Below are positions 26,594 through 34,120 of a DNA stretch of 64,000 nt, piece after piece; positions within the stretch are counted from its first letter, which is position 1, and every line of letters starts with the position of its first letter. The position numbers and the translations under genes are program-made. Origin of the DNA: a virus. The notes beneath the pieces are model-generated. The model was not told where the DNA came from. It was given only the letters and a program-made list of their open reading frames with translations, and did not search any database. The DNA lies in IMG/VR virus record IMGVR_UViG_3300033145_001721, positions 1 to 64,000 of that record. The stretch is one strand, 5' to 3'.

Positions 26594-27688
26594 TTACGTT
26601 GCTACTGTCAAATGGCACACACCACAATTCCCGTCATAGTCGCTGCGAATTTGTGGTACACGAATACCGAGAATACGCCAGTTGAGCAAATTGCCGCCCT
26701 GCTCTTCCCACTGAACCGTAGTCCAATCCATACCGATGATTTCACGAACGGTTTCCGTTTCCATCTGCACGATCAGAATATCCCAACCTGTCAAATAATC
26801 AAGCGAGCGAATATCTTGAATTTGTCCGTGCTTGAGAATACGCTCACGAGTGGTAATAGTGGTTGTCTGACCTGCTGTCGTAGATACGTAGTCATTCTCC
26901 AGGTATCTATCCCACGCAGGCGCAAGATACACCATATACGGACCATACTTCTTGACTGCGATCAACGCCTGAATGGCCGTCAACACTTCACCAAGCAGAG
27001 TCGATCCAACCCAGCCATCTGTCGTCGGTGCCGTGATAGTTCCGGTAACACGAGAACCAAAATCAGTATACCCGTAAATCTTAGCGTTGGCGATGTACTG
27101 ATACTCATCATAATCGCTGTTGCCGATAAGCATTTTCTCAGCCAGTTCAGCACAAGCAAACGCCTGATCCTCAGCCGAAGCCAAATCCAACGGCAATCCA
27201 CCACGACGGCTCACAGCCAGTTCACGTGCTCCAAAACCCCAATCAGCCCAAATACAAGGCAATGGAATCAAAACCGTATCATTTACGTGCCGATCTTTGG
27301 GACCTGTCTGGATCGGGTCCATTCCAAGGTTTGCGGTCCCAACACGGCTGGCTCGTTGAGTCATGAGTGCCTGCACAGCAAATCCGTTAGGAATGTTACG
27401 GACCAAACCTGCCTGCTCCACGTCAGCCACGGCTTTCAAACGCTTCTGCATGGAACGTGTGACTGTCTGATCGATTTCCAACCACACCTCGTGGGGCAAC
27501 GTCGCCGTATTGTAAGGGACGCGATGCACTTGCCGTTTGCCAGCGTTCTTGTTGTACAGTTCCACGTAACATTTACCGTCGTGCTGGAACGGACGCAGGA
27601 TACCTGGATCACCTTCAGCATCCATAAGCTTCAGGAGGCTGGGGCCGTCCAATCCACCAATTTGTGCATTCAAAGTTCTACGATTCAT
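26594..27688 (-). CDS. major capsid protein (HK97 fold, encapsulin-like)
   Basis: A 364-residue protein behind the protease/scaffold and decoration genes. The N-terminal arm, the segment HEVWLEIDQTVTRSMQKRLK, and LASAEDQAFACAELAEKMLI followed by an A-domain-like end (NLLNWRILGIRVPQIR) resemble the encapsulin/linocin branch of HK97-fold shells. GC content and codon use are higher than in neighbours, as expected for a highly expressed gene. The ATG at 27688 has AAGG at 8 nt. It forms the icosahedral shell. Confidence 0.85.
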   Translation of the reverse strand: MNRRTLNAQIGGLDGPSLLKLMDAEGDPGILRPFQHDGKCYVELYNKNAGKRQVHRVPYNTATLPHEVWLEIDQTVTRSMQKRLKAVADVEQAGLVRNIPNGFAVQALMTQRASRVGTANLGMDPIQTGPKDRHVNDTVLIPLPCIWADWGFGARELAVSRRGGLPLDLASAEDQAFACAELAEKMLIGNSDYDEYQYIANAKIYGYTDFGSRVTGTITAPTTDGWVGSTLLGEVLTAIQALIAVKKYGPYMVYLAPAWDRYLENDYVSTTAGQTTTITTRERILKHGQIQDIRSLDYLTGWDILIVQMETETVREIIGMDWTTVQWEEQGGNLLNWRILGIRVPQIRSDYDGNCGVCHLTVAT

Positions 27689-27756
27689 TGTATTGCCTTT
27701 CATTCAATGTTATCTGTCATTGTTTTGTTTTGATGTGGTCAATCCCTGACTAATCG

Positions 27757-28203
27757 TTACACAGCTACCATACGCACAAGCACATTGTCAGACCCACTGC
27801 CGATTTCCTCATCCTCCAGTGCTTGGGCTACCGTATCCCCCTTGTCACCACTGTCGGAATTGCTGATGAACAACCCAGAACTATTTCGCGTGAGCATTTC
27901 ACCGATTGTGATATCCTGCCCGGCAGGAACGAGCCCATGAAACTCTTCGCCCGCTCGGAATTGAATCGCACGCACTGGATAATCGATAGTATACGCATCG
28001 TCCACCGTATGACCTTGCAGTGCATCCTCAATCGCAACAATCAGAGGACCATCCCCACCCTCACTGTCGAAGAGAGCATAGTCGTCCGAACTATCAATCT
28101 TCAATGCCATGCCAGGATAAATCCCAGCCTCAGCGGCATTGCGCTCGTGGTAAACCATACCACCAAAGTTTTTGACTGCAATCATCTGCTTACTAAGACT
28201 CAT
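27757..28203 (-). CDS. head decoration / stabilisation protein
   Basis: A 148-residue beta-rich protein directly upstream of the capsid gene (VYHERNAAEAGIYPGMALKI, VAIEDALQGHTVDDAYT, FHGLVPAGQDITIGEMLTRN). This is the pattern of DUF2190-type capsid cement proteins, which trimerise on the outer shell. Gene order (protease, decoration, capsid) and size fit. GC content is raised like that of the capsid gene. Confidence 0.75.
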   Translation of the reverse strand: MSLSKQMIAVKNFGGMVYHERNAAEAGIYPGMALKIDSSDDYALFDSEGGDGPLIVAIEDALQGHTVDDAYTIDYPVRAIQFRAGEEFHGLVPAGQDITIGEMLTRNSSGLFISNSDSGDKGDTVAQALEDEEIGSGSDNVLVRMVAV

Positions 28204-28268
28204 TATCTTATCTCCTATTTACTTGTGTTGTTCTTCTTGTTATCAACGCAACCTTACATACGCTAATG

Positions 28269-28847
28269 TTAGGCTGTCTTTTCTTCTTTCTTCTGATTAA
28301 AAGTCATAGGCAATGGCAACGAGGGAACACCTGCTGTATCATCGTTGGTCACCGGATCACCCTGTCCTTCATAGTTGAAACGCAGTACATTCGGCACACT
28401 GTCTTGCTTGTCCTGAGTTTCGTCTTTGGCCAAATCGGCAAGATTTTGCAGCATCTCAACATCCTGCGTTTTGAGCCATTCCGGAGTAAACTTACTCTTT
28501 TCGTTTTTGGTGATAATACCAATAAGCCGGTCCTTCTCAACCTCCTCGTTATGAACGAGTGTTTCCCAGCGTTTGCGAAAGGCCGGAGGCATGGAGTTCA
28601 GATACTCCTCATCCGTTTGCGTTTCGACTTTCGGTGTCTCCTTGTTTTTCACCTTCTCGTCAATCACATCCTTCTTGACTTCAGGTTTGGCCTCGGACTT
28701 AGTTTTGGGTTCCTCTTCCTTGTTTTCCACAGGCTGCAACTTCTCCAGCTGCTCGTCTTTCAAACCGTCAAGGAATTCGCGGTCGTCTTCCTCCCACTTA
28801 GTCGATTCGTTAGCGATGAGACCGTCAATAGTTTTCTTGTGGTTCAT
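28269..28847 (-). CDS. nested scaffold protein from an internal in-frame start
   Basis: Inside the protease-scaffold gene an ATG at 28847 begins MNHKKTIDGLIANESTKWEE and is preceded by AAAGG at 8 nt (AAGAAAGGTAAAATC). Translation from it would give a free 192-residue scaffold with the acidic/lysine-rich coil and the conserved-looking C-terminus. Lambda C/Nu3 uses the same arrangement. The internal site looks stronger than chance, but use is not proven. Confidence 0.6.
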   Translation of the reverse strand: MNHKKTIDGLIANESTKWEEDDREFLDGLKDEQLEKLQPVENKEEEPKTKSEAKPEVKKDVIDEKVKNKETPKVETQTDEEYLNSMPPAFRKRWETLVHNEEVEKDRLIGIITKNEKSKFTPEWLKTQDVEMLQNLADLAKDETQDKQDSVPNVLRFNYEGQGDPVTNDDTAGVPSLPLPMTFNQKKEEKTA

Positions 28848-29744
28848 GATTTTACCTTTCTTAACTTTAGCACCATTATTTGTATTCTTACTTAAAGCCA
28901 CGTAGGTTATCTTTCGCTCTACTGCCTCTGGCAATCCTTCCATCGCAACAACATCACCATCAACCTTGTAATCACGCTTGAACAATTTGCTACTATTACC
29001 CAAGGAATAAACAAAGTATGTGTCGAAAACATCTTCAACATAATTGTACTCACCATCCTTATAGATGGCTTCATCCAAAAGCTTCCGCAAATCATTAGCA
29101 GATTGCTCATTTTCAAATTTCTTCAACCAATTCGGGGGAATGTGAATTTTCTCATTGGCTTGATTACGGTACAAACCCGCACCATCTTCAATAGAACAAG
29201 CGCCAACTTGATCCGGTAGAACAGCTAAATGATCTGGACCGAAATTGGATAGTGTACCCTGATACTCTTCATCATTCCACACTCCTGGAGTCTCGTCACT
29301 ATCAGCAAACAATCCAGTAGACACTTCCAACATTTCTTCATTTGTAACAGCATCCGAAATGCGATCATCAATCAACTCCACTCGATCCTTATCCAACCAC
29401 GCTTCGGCTGACAGTTTGTCCTTGCTCCATTTGGTGTTCATGATAACACCGATACCACGAGTATTGAGCACCAAGGGCGAACAAGCACTGGGCTCATTGG
29501 GGTGGTAAACTACGATGGGTTTGGAATTCCACATCACGGGGCGCTTCTTGATTTCGCTGGCAGGATAGTAATAAGGCCCCTCACTTCCATTGTGCACACC
29601 TTCCAACATCATAACCATCGGCACAACCAGATATTCTTTACCCTGTAAGTTATCTAATCGCATATCCTTTGGTTTGAGATTGCAGACAACACGATGGAAT
29701 GTTTTGCCTTTCTTATCAATCGCTGTCGAATTTTTGGGCTTCAT
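28269..29744 (-). CDS. head maturation protease (DUF2213-like) fused to scaffold
   Basis: The 491-residue protein has a protease half (about 1-280) with YLVVPMVMMLEGVHNG, MLEVSTGLFA and FGPDHLAVLPDQVGACS; the last is the signature of DUF2213-type prohead proteases. A linker leads into a charged helical scaffold half (EEEPKTKSEAKPEVKK). The ATG at 29744 follows AGGAG closely, while the upstream TTG has no such site. It cleaves scaffold and perhaps capsid arms during maturation. See 28269-28847 for the nested start. Confidence 0.82.
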   Translation of the reverse strand: MKPKNSTAIDKKGKTFHRVVCNLKPKDMRLDNLQGKEYLVVPMVMMLEGVHNGSEGPYYYPASEIKKRPVMWNSKPIVVYHPNEPSACSPLVLNTRGIGVIMNTKWSKDKLSAEAWLDKDRVELIDDRISDAVTNEEMLEVSTGLFADSDETPGVWNDEEYQGTLSNFGPDHLAVLPDQVGACSIEDGAGLYRNQANEKIHIPPNWLKKFENEQSANDLRKLLDEAIYKDGEYNYVEDVFDTYFVYSLGNSSKLFKRDYKVDGDVVAMEGLPEAVERKITYVALSKNTNNGAKVKKGKIMNHKKTIDGLIANESTKWEEDDREFLDGLKDEQLEKLQPVENKEEEPKTKSEAKPEVKKDVIDEKVKNKETPKVETQTDEEYLNSMPPAFRKRWETLVHNEEVEKDRLIGIITKNEKSKFTPEWLKTQDVEMLQNLADLAKDETQDKQDSVPNVLRFNYEGQGDPVTNDDTAGVPSLPLPMTFNQKKEEKTA

Positions 29745-29812
29745 ACTATCTCCTATGTCTATCAATCTTACTTACACTCCCAAATCTACTAGCTGTAATA
29801 TCACAAAGCTAT

Positions 29813-29862
29813 AAATTTCGCATGGGTCTTACGCGCGTACCTATTAAGTCCATGCGAAATTT
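29813..29862. repeat. 13-bp inverted repeat with a nested palindrome
   Basis: AAATTTCGCATGG at 29813-29825 is exactly complementary to CCATGCGAAATTT at 29850-29862. The 24-nt interval contains the 8-bp palindrome ACGCGCGT. Without T-runs on either side it is not a terminator. A two-site operator or other protein-binding site between divergent units fits best. Confidence 0.65.
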
Positions 29863-29926
29863 CTAAATCTTGCGTATAAGGGTGCAAAATCGTCAGGGGG
29901 TACCATAGGGTATAGAAAACAGAGTT

Positions 29927-29954
29927 AAGCCACTACGTGGGCTGCTAGGGGCTT
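29927..29954 (+). other. dispersed hairpin element, copy C
   Basis: AAGCC...GGCTT closes a short loop containing CACTACGTGGGCTGCTAGG. The sequence is related to the elements at 394-419 and 53457-53482. A TATACT box follows within 10 nt, so it may be linked to transcription start. Confidence 0.35.
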
Positions 29955-30107
29955 ATATACTATGGATAGTAGGGCTGATAGGGTAAAAAATCTTAGTTAT
30001 TTAGCTTTTGTCTGGATCAAAGCTAAAGTCACCACACAAAATAGCCGATACTAAAAGTGTCTTGTGATTCTTGAATATGTCCGAAATCTAATAAGGGGAC
30101 TTGAACG

Positions 30108-30503
30108 ATGCTTATGTTAACCTTTTGTATTTTGGCAATACATCCTACAATCTCCGAATCTCAACAAAGAGATTTATTCCGAACAATCACTGCAATTTGT
30201 ATGGTGGAATCATCTGGGGGTCGTGACTGTCGTGATGGGGATAACGGAATGGCCGTTGGCCCGCTACAAATTCACATGGTTGTCTTATCCGATGTCAACC
30301 ACCACTACGGAACCACATACAAATCGGCAGACCGGCGCAACTTCGAATCATCGATAGGAATTTGCCTGCGGTATCTACTGCTGTGGGCCCCAAATGGCAC
30401 GCCAGAGCGTTGGGCTAGAATATGGAATGGAGGACCGAAAGGGGATAAGAAAACTTCAACGATAGCCTATTGGAACAAAGTTCGCCGACACTTATTGCCG
30501 TAG
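30108..30503 (+). CDS. secreted lytic transglycosylase-type endolysin
   Basis: The 131-residue protein begins with a hydrophobic signal-like stretch (MLMLTFCILAIHPTIS) and then shows the SLT/goose lysozyme pattern: ICMVESSGGRDC (catalytic glutamate), GMAVGPLQIH, and ARIWNGGPKGD. It would cut peptidoglycan glycan strands after export. It is the only plus-strand gene in the 43-kb left arm, so it can be timed apart from the structural genes. AAGGGG stands 10 nt before the ATG. Small membrane proteins that could assist lysis lie just to the right. Confidence 0.8.
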   Translation: MLMLTFCILAIHPTISESQQRDLFRTITAICMVESSGGRDCRDGDNGMAVGPLQIHMVVLSDVNHHYGTTYKSADRRNFESSIGICLRYLLLWAPNGTPERWARIWNGGPKGDKKTSTIAYWNKVRRHLLP

Positions 30504-30522
30504 TGTTGGCACATCCATCGTG

Positions 30523-31056
30523 TCATATCTTATCTTGTTCTAATGCCTCCAGCAGGATACAGCAGCGTGTACGTGACATATTCAACATAAAAGTAAGAAG
30601 CCCATTAGCCAGTGATTCAATATGTGTATCCCCTGGATGCGAATATGCACGGGCTATAATCCATAATGTCTCTTTATTAACCCGTCTCAATAGTTTATCT
30701 GCCAAATCGGCCCAGCTTCCATTCGCAGGGTTGGGGATAGAACATGGTGCATACATATCAACATTATCTTTATGGCATTTCTTACATTTCGTACATGTAG
30801 AAATGTCTGCGCCTTCACAAACAATTGTCACGTCAATATCATGCATCCAAACACTGTAAACCTCAGAACTGATTTTATCGTGAATAGATTCCAACACTTT
30901 GGATATTTCTATCCTAAGATCAATATCATTTAGGTCCGTGTACTGCTTAGGTATCATGGCCTGCTTCCGTTTCCGGTTCTCAACACAAACACGGTTGGCG
31001 TAATCAATCGTGTGTTGAGGTATGTCACCCCAAAAAGCTTTTTCTTGCTCATTCAT
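30523..31056 (-). CDS. hypothetical protein with CxxCxxC motif
   Basis: A 177-residue protein starting MNEQEKAFWGDIPQHTIDYA; GAGG precedes the ATG at 31056, and the longer frame upstream overlaps a zinc-ribbon gene and is not needed. The centre has STCTKCKKCHKDN plus a further cysteine (APCSIP), a possible zinc site, and the rest is helical. It converges with the endolysin gene. The small N-terminal part resembles phage proteins of unknown function that start with FWG-type motifs. Confidence 0.55.
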   Translation of the reverse strand: MNEQEKAFWGDIPQHTIDYANRVCVENRKRKQAMIPKQYTDLNDIDLRIEISKVLESIHDKISSEVYSVWMHDIDVTIVCEGADISTCTKCKKCHKDNVDMYAPCSIPNPANGSWADLADKLLRRVNKETLWIIARAYSHPGDTHIESLANGLLTFMLNMSRTRCCILLEALEQDKI

Positions 31057-31057
31057 T

Positions 31058-31219
31058 TCAACCTCGTAGATCCTGGCCACACAAAATACAATAATCCTTC
31101 TTGGATTGCACAAACTTACACTTGGGGCATGTAACTGTTTTCGTTTCTCCCTGGGGTTCAACATTAACTATCTCAATGCGCTTACGCTCCTTAGCTTTCT
31201 GTTTTGATATTTTACTCAT
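31058..31219 (-). CDS. 53-residue zinc-ribbon protein
   Basis: This short gene encodes a basic N-terminal tail (MSKISKQKAKERKRIEIV) and a four-cysteine zinc ribbon (CPKC, then CILC 13 residues after the second cysteine). It overlaps the Nudix gene by 8 bases, and its stop lies one base before the next ATG, an arrangement typical of coupled phage genes. The role is unknown; binding to RNA polymerase or nucleic acid is possible. Confidence 0.7.
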   Translation of the reverse strand: MSKISKQKAKERKRIEIVNVEPQGETKTVTCPKCKFVQSKKDYCILCGQDLRG

Positions 31220-31883
31220 CGCGTAGTATTCCTATTTTGCTAAACCGTGCGAATTCATTTTCTACAACCAGCTTCACCCTATCTGCCCAACACAATTGGC
31301 TCCAAGACTCCATTCGCTCAACTATATCTACATTGCCGGTGTCAATGATCTTTAGATTAGAAATCTCAGCATCATTATTGACCTTTACAGAATCCAAATC
31401 AGAAACGCGCACCCAATACACCACACCCAGATGACGCTCACTCACTTCATTTGAATCGTCATTGATAATGCCCACAATATTCTGCATATAATTATAAGGC
31501 AATAAAAGTTCCTCATGCAATTCACGAATCACACAGGCATTCAATAAACCCAACAACGATTGTAGTTGATCTGTCGGATTTACATGCCCCCCAAAGCCAA
31601 TACTAATCTTTGCTTTCAACCTATCATCACACTGCTTACCCCGTGTATAAATCAAAAACCGAACACCATCGGTAACAATAACATACGGAATAATTTGTTT
31701 GACTGTGTCATCTTTCTCAGCTTCATCCCGCACCATGAATCGCATGTTACAAAGATGATATGTGTCAAGCTTCAATAAATTATGAACACACTTGCAACCT
31801 ACTACCAACCCAAGGGGTTGTACAACATGCTGACTCAAAGCTACACGATTTGCTACCAGTACTTGTTCTCCGTCAAAATTCAT
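31212..31883 (-). CDS. Nudix-like hydrolase
   Basis: A 223-residue protein with GFGGHVNPTDQ and ACVIRELHEELLLP. Together they form the Nudix box (GX5EX7REUXEEXGU) except that the glycine after EE is replaced and the first glutamate is shifted, so activity may differ from standard. The preceding YVIVTDGVRFLIYTRGKQ is the usual substrate-binding strand pair. It probably hydrolyses a nucleoside diphosphate derivative. It is the first gene of a three-gene group with the zinc ribbon. Confidence 0.75.
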   Translation of the reverse strand: MNFDGEQVLVANRVALSQHVVQPLGLVVGCKCVHNLLKLDTYHLCNMRFMVRDEAEKDDTVKQIIPYVIVTDGVRFLIYTRGKQCDDRLKAKISIGFGGHVNPTDQLQSLLGLLNACVIRELHEELLLPYNYMQNIVGIINDDSNEVSERHLGVVYWVRVSDLDSVKVNNDAEISNLKIIDTGNVDIVERMESWSQLCWADRVKLVVENEFARFSKIGILRDE

Positions 31884-31926
31884 ATTTCTAACCCCATTCC
31901 TACATCACCTACATATTGTATTTTAC

Positions 31927-32175
31927 TCATTCCGAAGGTACAAGTTGAAAATGTTTATCAAAACTTTCTTTGGGACTCCACCACTCGTGTTTATCACCTA
32001 CAAAGTTGATCTTGTATCCAACGTCAGGATTATCACTAACAGATAAGCCTGATGTTGTCCAACCACGATACTCGATCCATTCACCCAATGTCATGGGCTC
32101 TGCTTCTACATAATTAAGTGATGCATATATCACTGCCATGAATCCCACTTTCTCTATTTCTTTGTAGTATACCAT
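31927..32175 (-). CDS. small hypothetical phage protein (Trp-rich)
   Basis: An 82-residue protein, or 70 if the in-frame ATG at 32139 is used. The sequence MTLGEWIEYRGWTTSG...GYKINFVGDKHEWWSPKESF is a pattern I have seen in many phage accessory proteins of unknown role. It follows a terminator, so its transcript must come from read-through or a local promoter. No membrane segment or cofactor motif. Confidence 0.6.
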   Translation of the reverse strand: MVYYKEIEKVGFMAVIYASLNYVEAEPMTLGEWIEYRGWTTSGLSVSDNPDVGYKINFVGDKHEWWSPKESFDKHFQLVPSE

Positions 32176-32194
32176 AATCCCGCCTACATAAAAA

Positions 32195-32236
32195 TAAAAG
32201 GGTTGGAGTGGTAAGCCATGTCCCCCAACCCTTTAT
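32195..32236 (-). terminator. intrinsic terminator
   Basis: AAAGGGTTGG (32197-32206) pairs perfectly with CCAACCCTTT (32225-32234) over an 18-nt loop. On the minus strand the stem is followed by TATTTTTATG, a T-rich tail. It ends the transcript that includes the small membrane protein genes to its right. Confidence 0.8.
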
Positions 32237-32290
32237 TCACTTGCGTTACAAACTCGTCGTAAGATTGTTTATCTATATACTAGCATGGGG

Positions 32291-32482
32291 CTAGCCATAC
32301 GTGCTGGGTTTCTGGCACGTTCGCCACACAGTAGCTCTTATTATGTAGCACGCAGAGTCCATTGCAGTTTGAACTATGATTGCTATTGGGAATGTGAAAG
32401 TGCAAAGAAGTGATATAATGAAAATGCATCGGAACCAACATCGGTTCCCAACAACAAACATTTTGTGAAACCACATAAACAT
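32291..32482 (-). CDS. small membrane protein (63 residues)
   Basis: The sequence is dominated by a hydrophobic span (CIFIISLLCTFTFPIAIIV) flanked by basic residues. TAGGAGAG lies 10 nt before the ATG, and an extended -10 box sits about 45 nt upstream at 32526-32538, with a terminator 55 nt downstream. It therefore looks like a one-gene transcript. A competing reading is a short structured RNA, because two 6-bp hairpins fall in the same stretch. Lysis or membrane role possible. Confidence 0.45.
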   Translation of the reverse strand: MFMWFHKMFVVGNRCWFRCIFIISLLCTFTFPIAIIVQTAMDSACYIIRATVWRTCQKPSTYG

Positions 32483-32525
32483 CTACTTTGTACTCTCCTA
32501 CTCATTACGGCAAAAACTCTGGACA

Positions 32526-32538
32526 CCTATATTATCAC
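32526..32538 (-). promoter_or_regulatory. extended -10 promoter box
   Basis: GTGATAATATAGG on the minus strand overlaps the stop codon of the upstream membrane protein gene and faces the gene at 32291-32482. It matches the recurring box of this genome (TGCGATAATATA) except for the first bases. No clear -35. Confidence 0.45.
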
Positions 32539-32789
32539 TTCATCTCTTTTAGTTGATCTATGAGACGCCTATCATTTTCACTTAAAGGCCTGTTCCTACT
32601 AAGCCAATCAATCATTATCCATTTCAATTGATTGATTTTAAGATTTGACATGTTGGGCTTGATTGCAATGAATCGTCGGATCCGCCTTCGATACAGAATA
32701 CAAATAACCCCTTGAATCACATACATCGAAAGTAGCGAAAAAGCTACCATAATCCAAATAATGGCGAAAAGGCTCGATATTTCGTACAT
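32535..32789 (-). CDS. small membrane protein with basic tail
   Basis: An 84-residue protein: a long N-terminal hydrophobic stretch (LFAIIWIMVAFSLLSMYVIQ) and then a strongly basic segment (YRRRIRRFIAI) and a charged helix (SENDRRLIDQLKEMK). One membrane pass with the tail in the cytoplasm is likely by the positive-inside rule. It may belong to the lysis set, but no holin family is recognised. Confidence 0.58.
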   Translation of the reverse strand: MYEISSLFAIIWIMVAFSLLSMYVIQGVICILYRRRIRRFIAIKPNMSNLKINQLKWIMIDWLSRNRPLSENDRRLIDQLKEMK

Positions 32790-32793
32790 TATA

Positions 32794-32979
32794 TTACCCC
32801 CTCATGTCCCGCGTCACTTGATGCAAAGTGTACCAAATCATCTTAAGCACATAACGTAAGACCTTAAACGCAACAATCCCAGCAAAAACCATACAAACCG
32901 GGATAAATACTAACATAGCCTTACCAAATACTTCAGTATAAAGTGGACTTTCAAGTATTAACTTGAACATATTCAACAT
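32794..32979 (-). CDS. small membrane protein, possible holin
   Basis: A 61-residue protein with one clear membrane span (AMLVFIPVCMVFAGIVAFKVL) followed by a partly hydrophobic basic end. It lies 4 nt upstream of another membrane protein gene and 15 nt downstream of the spanin-like pair. The position and size are holin-like, but many such small proteins in phages have other roles. Confidence 0.55.
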   Translation of the reverse strand: MLNMFKLILESPLYTEVFGKAMLVFIPVCMVFAGIVAFKVLRYVLKMIWYTLHQVTRDMRG

Positions 32980-32994
32980 CGCACTATCTCCTAT

Positions 32995-33234
32995 TCACTC
33001 ACACACATATCCCTGTGATACAGCCCACATTTCTGCCTCCACCAAATTCTGATACCTACCACGGCGCATTACCACGGCAGAATATGGAGCGACAAATGGT
33101 GTGTTTGGATCAATCAATATAACCTCTTTGCTTGCCTGTAGCACAATGGGCATCAATGGATCTGCCGACTCGCATCCACTGCTGATAATACTTATGAGCA
33201 GAAACAGCATTGCCATCACGCAAAGCTTTCGCAT
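32995..33234 (-). CDS. putative outer spanin-like lipoprotein
   Basis: From the ATG at 33234 the 79-residue product starts MRKLCVMAMLFLLISIISSGC, a signal sequence ending in a lipobox-like SSGC with a non-standard residue at -3. The mature part is short and strand-rich (VLQASKEVILIDPNTPFVAP, MRRGRYQNLVEAEMWAVSQG). Its first 125 bases lie in a different frame inside the gene at 33110-33382, the arrangement of Rz/Rz1 pairs. It would link to the outer membrane. Ribosome site is weak. Confidence 0.55.
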   Translation of the reverse strand: MRKLCVMAMLFLLISIISSGCESADPLMPIVLQASKEVILIDPNTPFVAPYSAVVMRRGRYQNLVEAEMWAVSQGYVCE

Positions 33235-33382
33235 GCAAATCTCGCAAACCGCTAAATTGTTTATGCAACAAATCATATTTCTTCCTCCACTGTGCTTTAG
33301 CACCCCAACGATCCTGGTACAACGTCTGAAAGAATTTGATTGCATTACTAAACAAAGACACTATGGCCATTAAAGATTTCAT
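33110..33382 (-). CDS. putative inner spanin-like protein
   Basis: A 90-residue protein with an N-terminal hydrophobic helix (MKSLMAIVSLFSNAIKFFQT) and a charged helical remainder (WRKKYDLLHKQFSGLRDLHAKAL). A GGAGA site precedes its ATG by about 8 nt. The overlap in another frame with a lipoprotein gene suggests an inner/outer spanin pair. The membrane helix is marginal, so this is a context-based call. Confidence 0.5.
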   Translation of the reverse strand: MKSLMAIVSLFSNAIKFFQTLYQDRWGAKAQWRKKYDLLHKQFSGLRDLHAKALRDGNAVSAHKYYQQWMRVGRSIDAHCATGKQRGYID

Positions 33383-33633
33383 GTCATTCTCTCCACTCTC
33401 AAATCGCTAAGTAATCTACCCACCCATCCCCTCCATGTCTCCACATGCATCCAACCTATCATCTGAGACTCTGGTCCCAACTTCGATGTACACAAATCAA
33501 CAGGTAGGTACAAAGGTTCACATCCACATAAACGCATATACCCAATCAATTTGCCCTCATTAGTTCCACGCGTCCCATAAATTTTGTATATATCACTTAC
33601 CCATTTAATTTGTTTAGCATCTGAATCTCGCAT
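33379..33633 (-). CDS. hypothetical protein of the lysis region
   Basis: An 84-residue protein (MRDSDAKQIKWVSDIYKIYG start) with AAGGGA just before the ATG at 33633, which lies 2 nt behind the stop of the previous gene. The centre (GKLIGYMRLCGCEPLYLP) and end (IGWMHVETWRGWVGRLL) are Trp/Gly-rich. No family recognised. Confidence 0.5.
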   Translation of the reverse strand: MRDSDAKQIKWVSDIYKIYGTRGTNEGKLIGYMRLCGCEPLYLPVDLCTSKLGPESQMIGWMHVETWRGWVGRLLSDLRVERMT

Positions 33634-33634
33634 C

Positions 33635-33847
33635 TCATCCCTTTCGTTCCTGCTCAGCTTTACGCTTCCATGCATCCCACAAAAACGGATCAATTACAAC
33701 TACTCGAATTTTGAATACAATTCCGAACATCCACAACAAATCCGACAAATCAAACAAAGACATTTCGGGGAATCTTCTCGCCAATTCAGCATAACCAATA
33801 GTCTGACTCGGAAATCCCGAAACTTCTAACCGCATATCCCAATCCAT
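33635..33847 (-). CDS. small protein with hydrophobic C-terminal half
   Basis: A 70-residue protein (MDWDMRLEVSGFPSQTIGYA) with AGGGA 5 nt before the ATG at 33847. The longer frame upstream runs antisense to nothing but overlaps the holin-like gene and lacks a ribosome site, so I rejected it. The stretch LSDLLWMFGIVFKIRVVVI may enter the membrane, followed by a basic tail. Unknown function. Confidence 0.5.
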   Translation of the reverse strand: MDWDMRLEVSGFPSQTIGYAELARRFPEMSLFDLSDLLWMFGIVFKIRVVVIDPFLWDAWKRKAEQERKG

Positions 33848-33855
33848 TTCAATCC

Positions 33856-34092
33856 CTAAATAACTGGTGTTTCTGGCTTCGGAGACGGCACAGGATGGCC
33901 TAAACGCTGGGCAGCCACATCTTGTATCAGCTGAGCTACAATGACTGCTATAGATAGCCCAAAGATCATCCATGATGGGGCATCCCCTTTGCTCAACATC
34001 CACATACCAAACAACGCTGCGGCAAATTTCTTTTTCATGATGTTTTGAACCGATGCAGAAATCGCACCATCGATCTTCGTTGCTGTTTCCAT
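33856..34092 (-). CDS. candidate holin (two membrane segments)
   Basis: A 78-residue protein beginning METATKIDGAISASVQNIMK with a very strong AAGGAG site at 7 nt. Two hydrophobic segments (KKFAAALFGMWMLSKG and SWMIFGLSIAVIVAQLIQDV) are joined by a short turn, and the end is Pro-rich (VPSPKPETPVI). Size and layout fit a class II-type holin. It lies in the lysis region behind its own upstream terminator. Confidence 0.58.
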   Translation of the reverse strand: METATKIDGAISASVQNIMKKKFAAALFGMWMLSKGDAPSWMIFGLSIAVIVAQLIQDVAAQRLGHPVPSPKPETPVI

Positions 34093-34120
34093 TTTGTTCT
34101 CCTTGATCAAAATTAAACCA

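Larger units (their letters stand above)
29745..30107. other. 363-nt divergent control region between head operon and endolysin
   Basis: No gene fits here. The stretch holds a 13-bp perfect inverted repeat (29813-29825 / 29850-29862), a dispersed hairpin element (29927-29954), and AT-rich sequence with TATACT just after the latter. It must contain start signals for both the leftward head operon and the rightward endolysin gene. On the minus strand TGTGATATTAC near 29790 resembles the recurring extended -10 box but is degenerate. Confidence 0.6.

Noticed and set aside
26612-27733. Long plus-strand open frame of 373 codons opposite the capsid gene
   Set aside because: It is exactly antisense to the capsid gene, whose composition suppresses stops on the other strand. 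The translation has no domain pattern and there is no ribosome site.
331-29949. Exact 16-nt inverted match (331-346 versus 29934-29949)
   Set aside because: One 16-mer match in either orientation is expected by chance in a sequence of this size. It is kept only as part of the broader hairpin-element observation.
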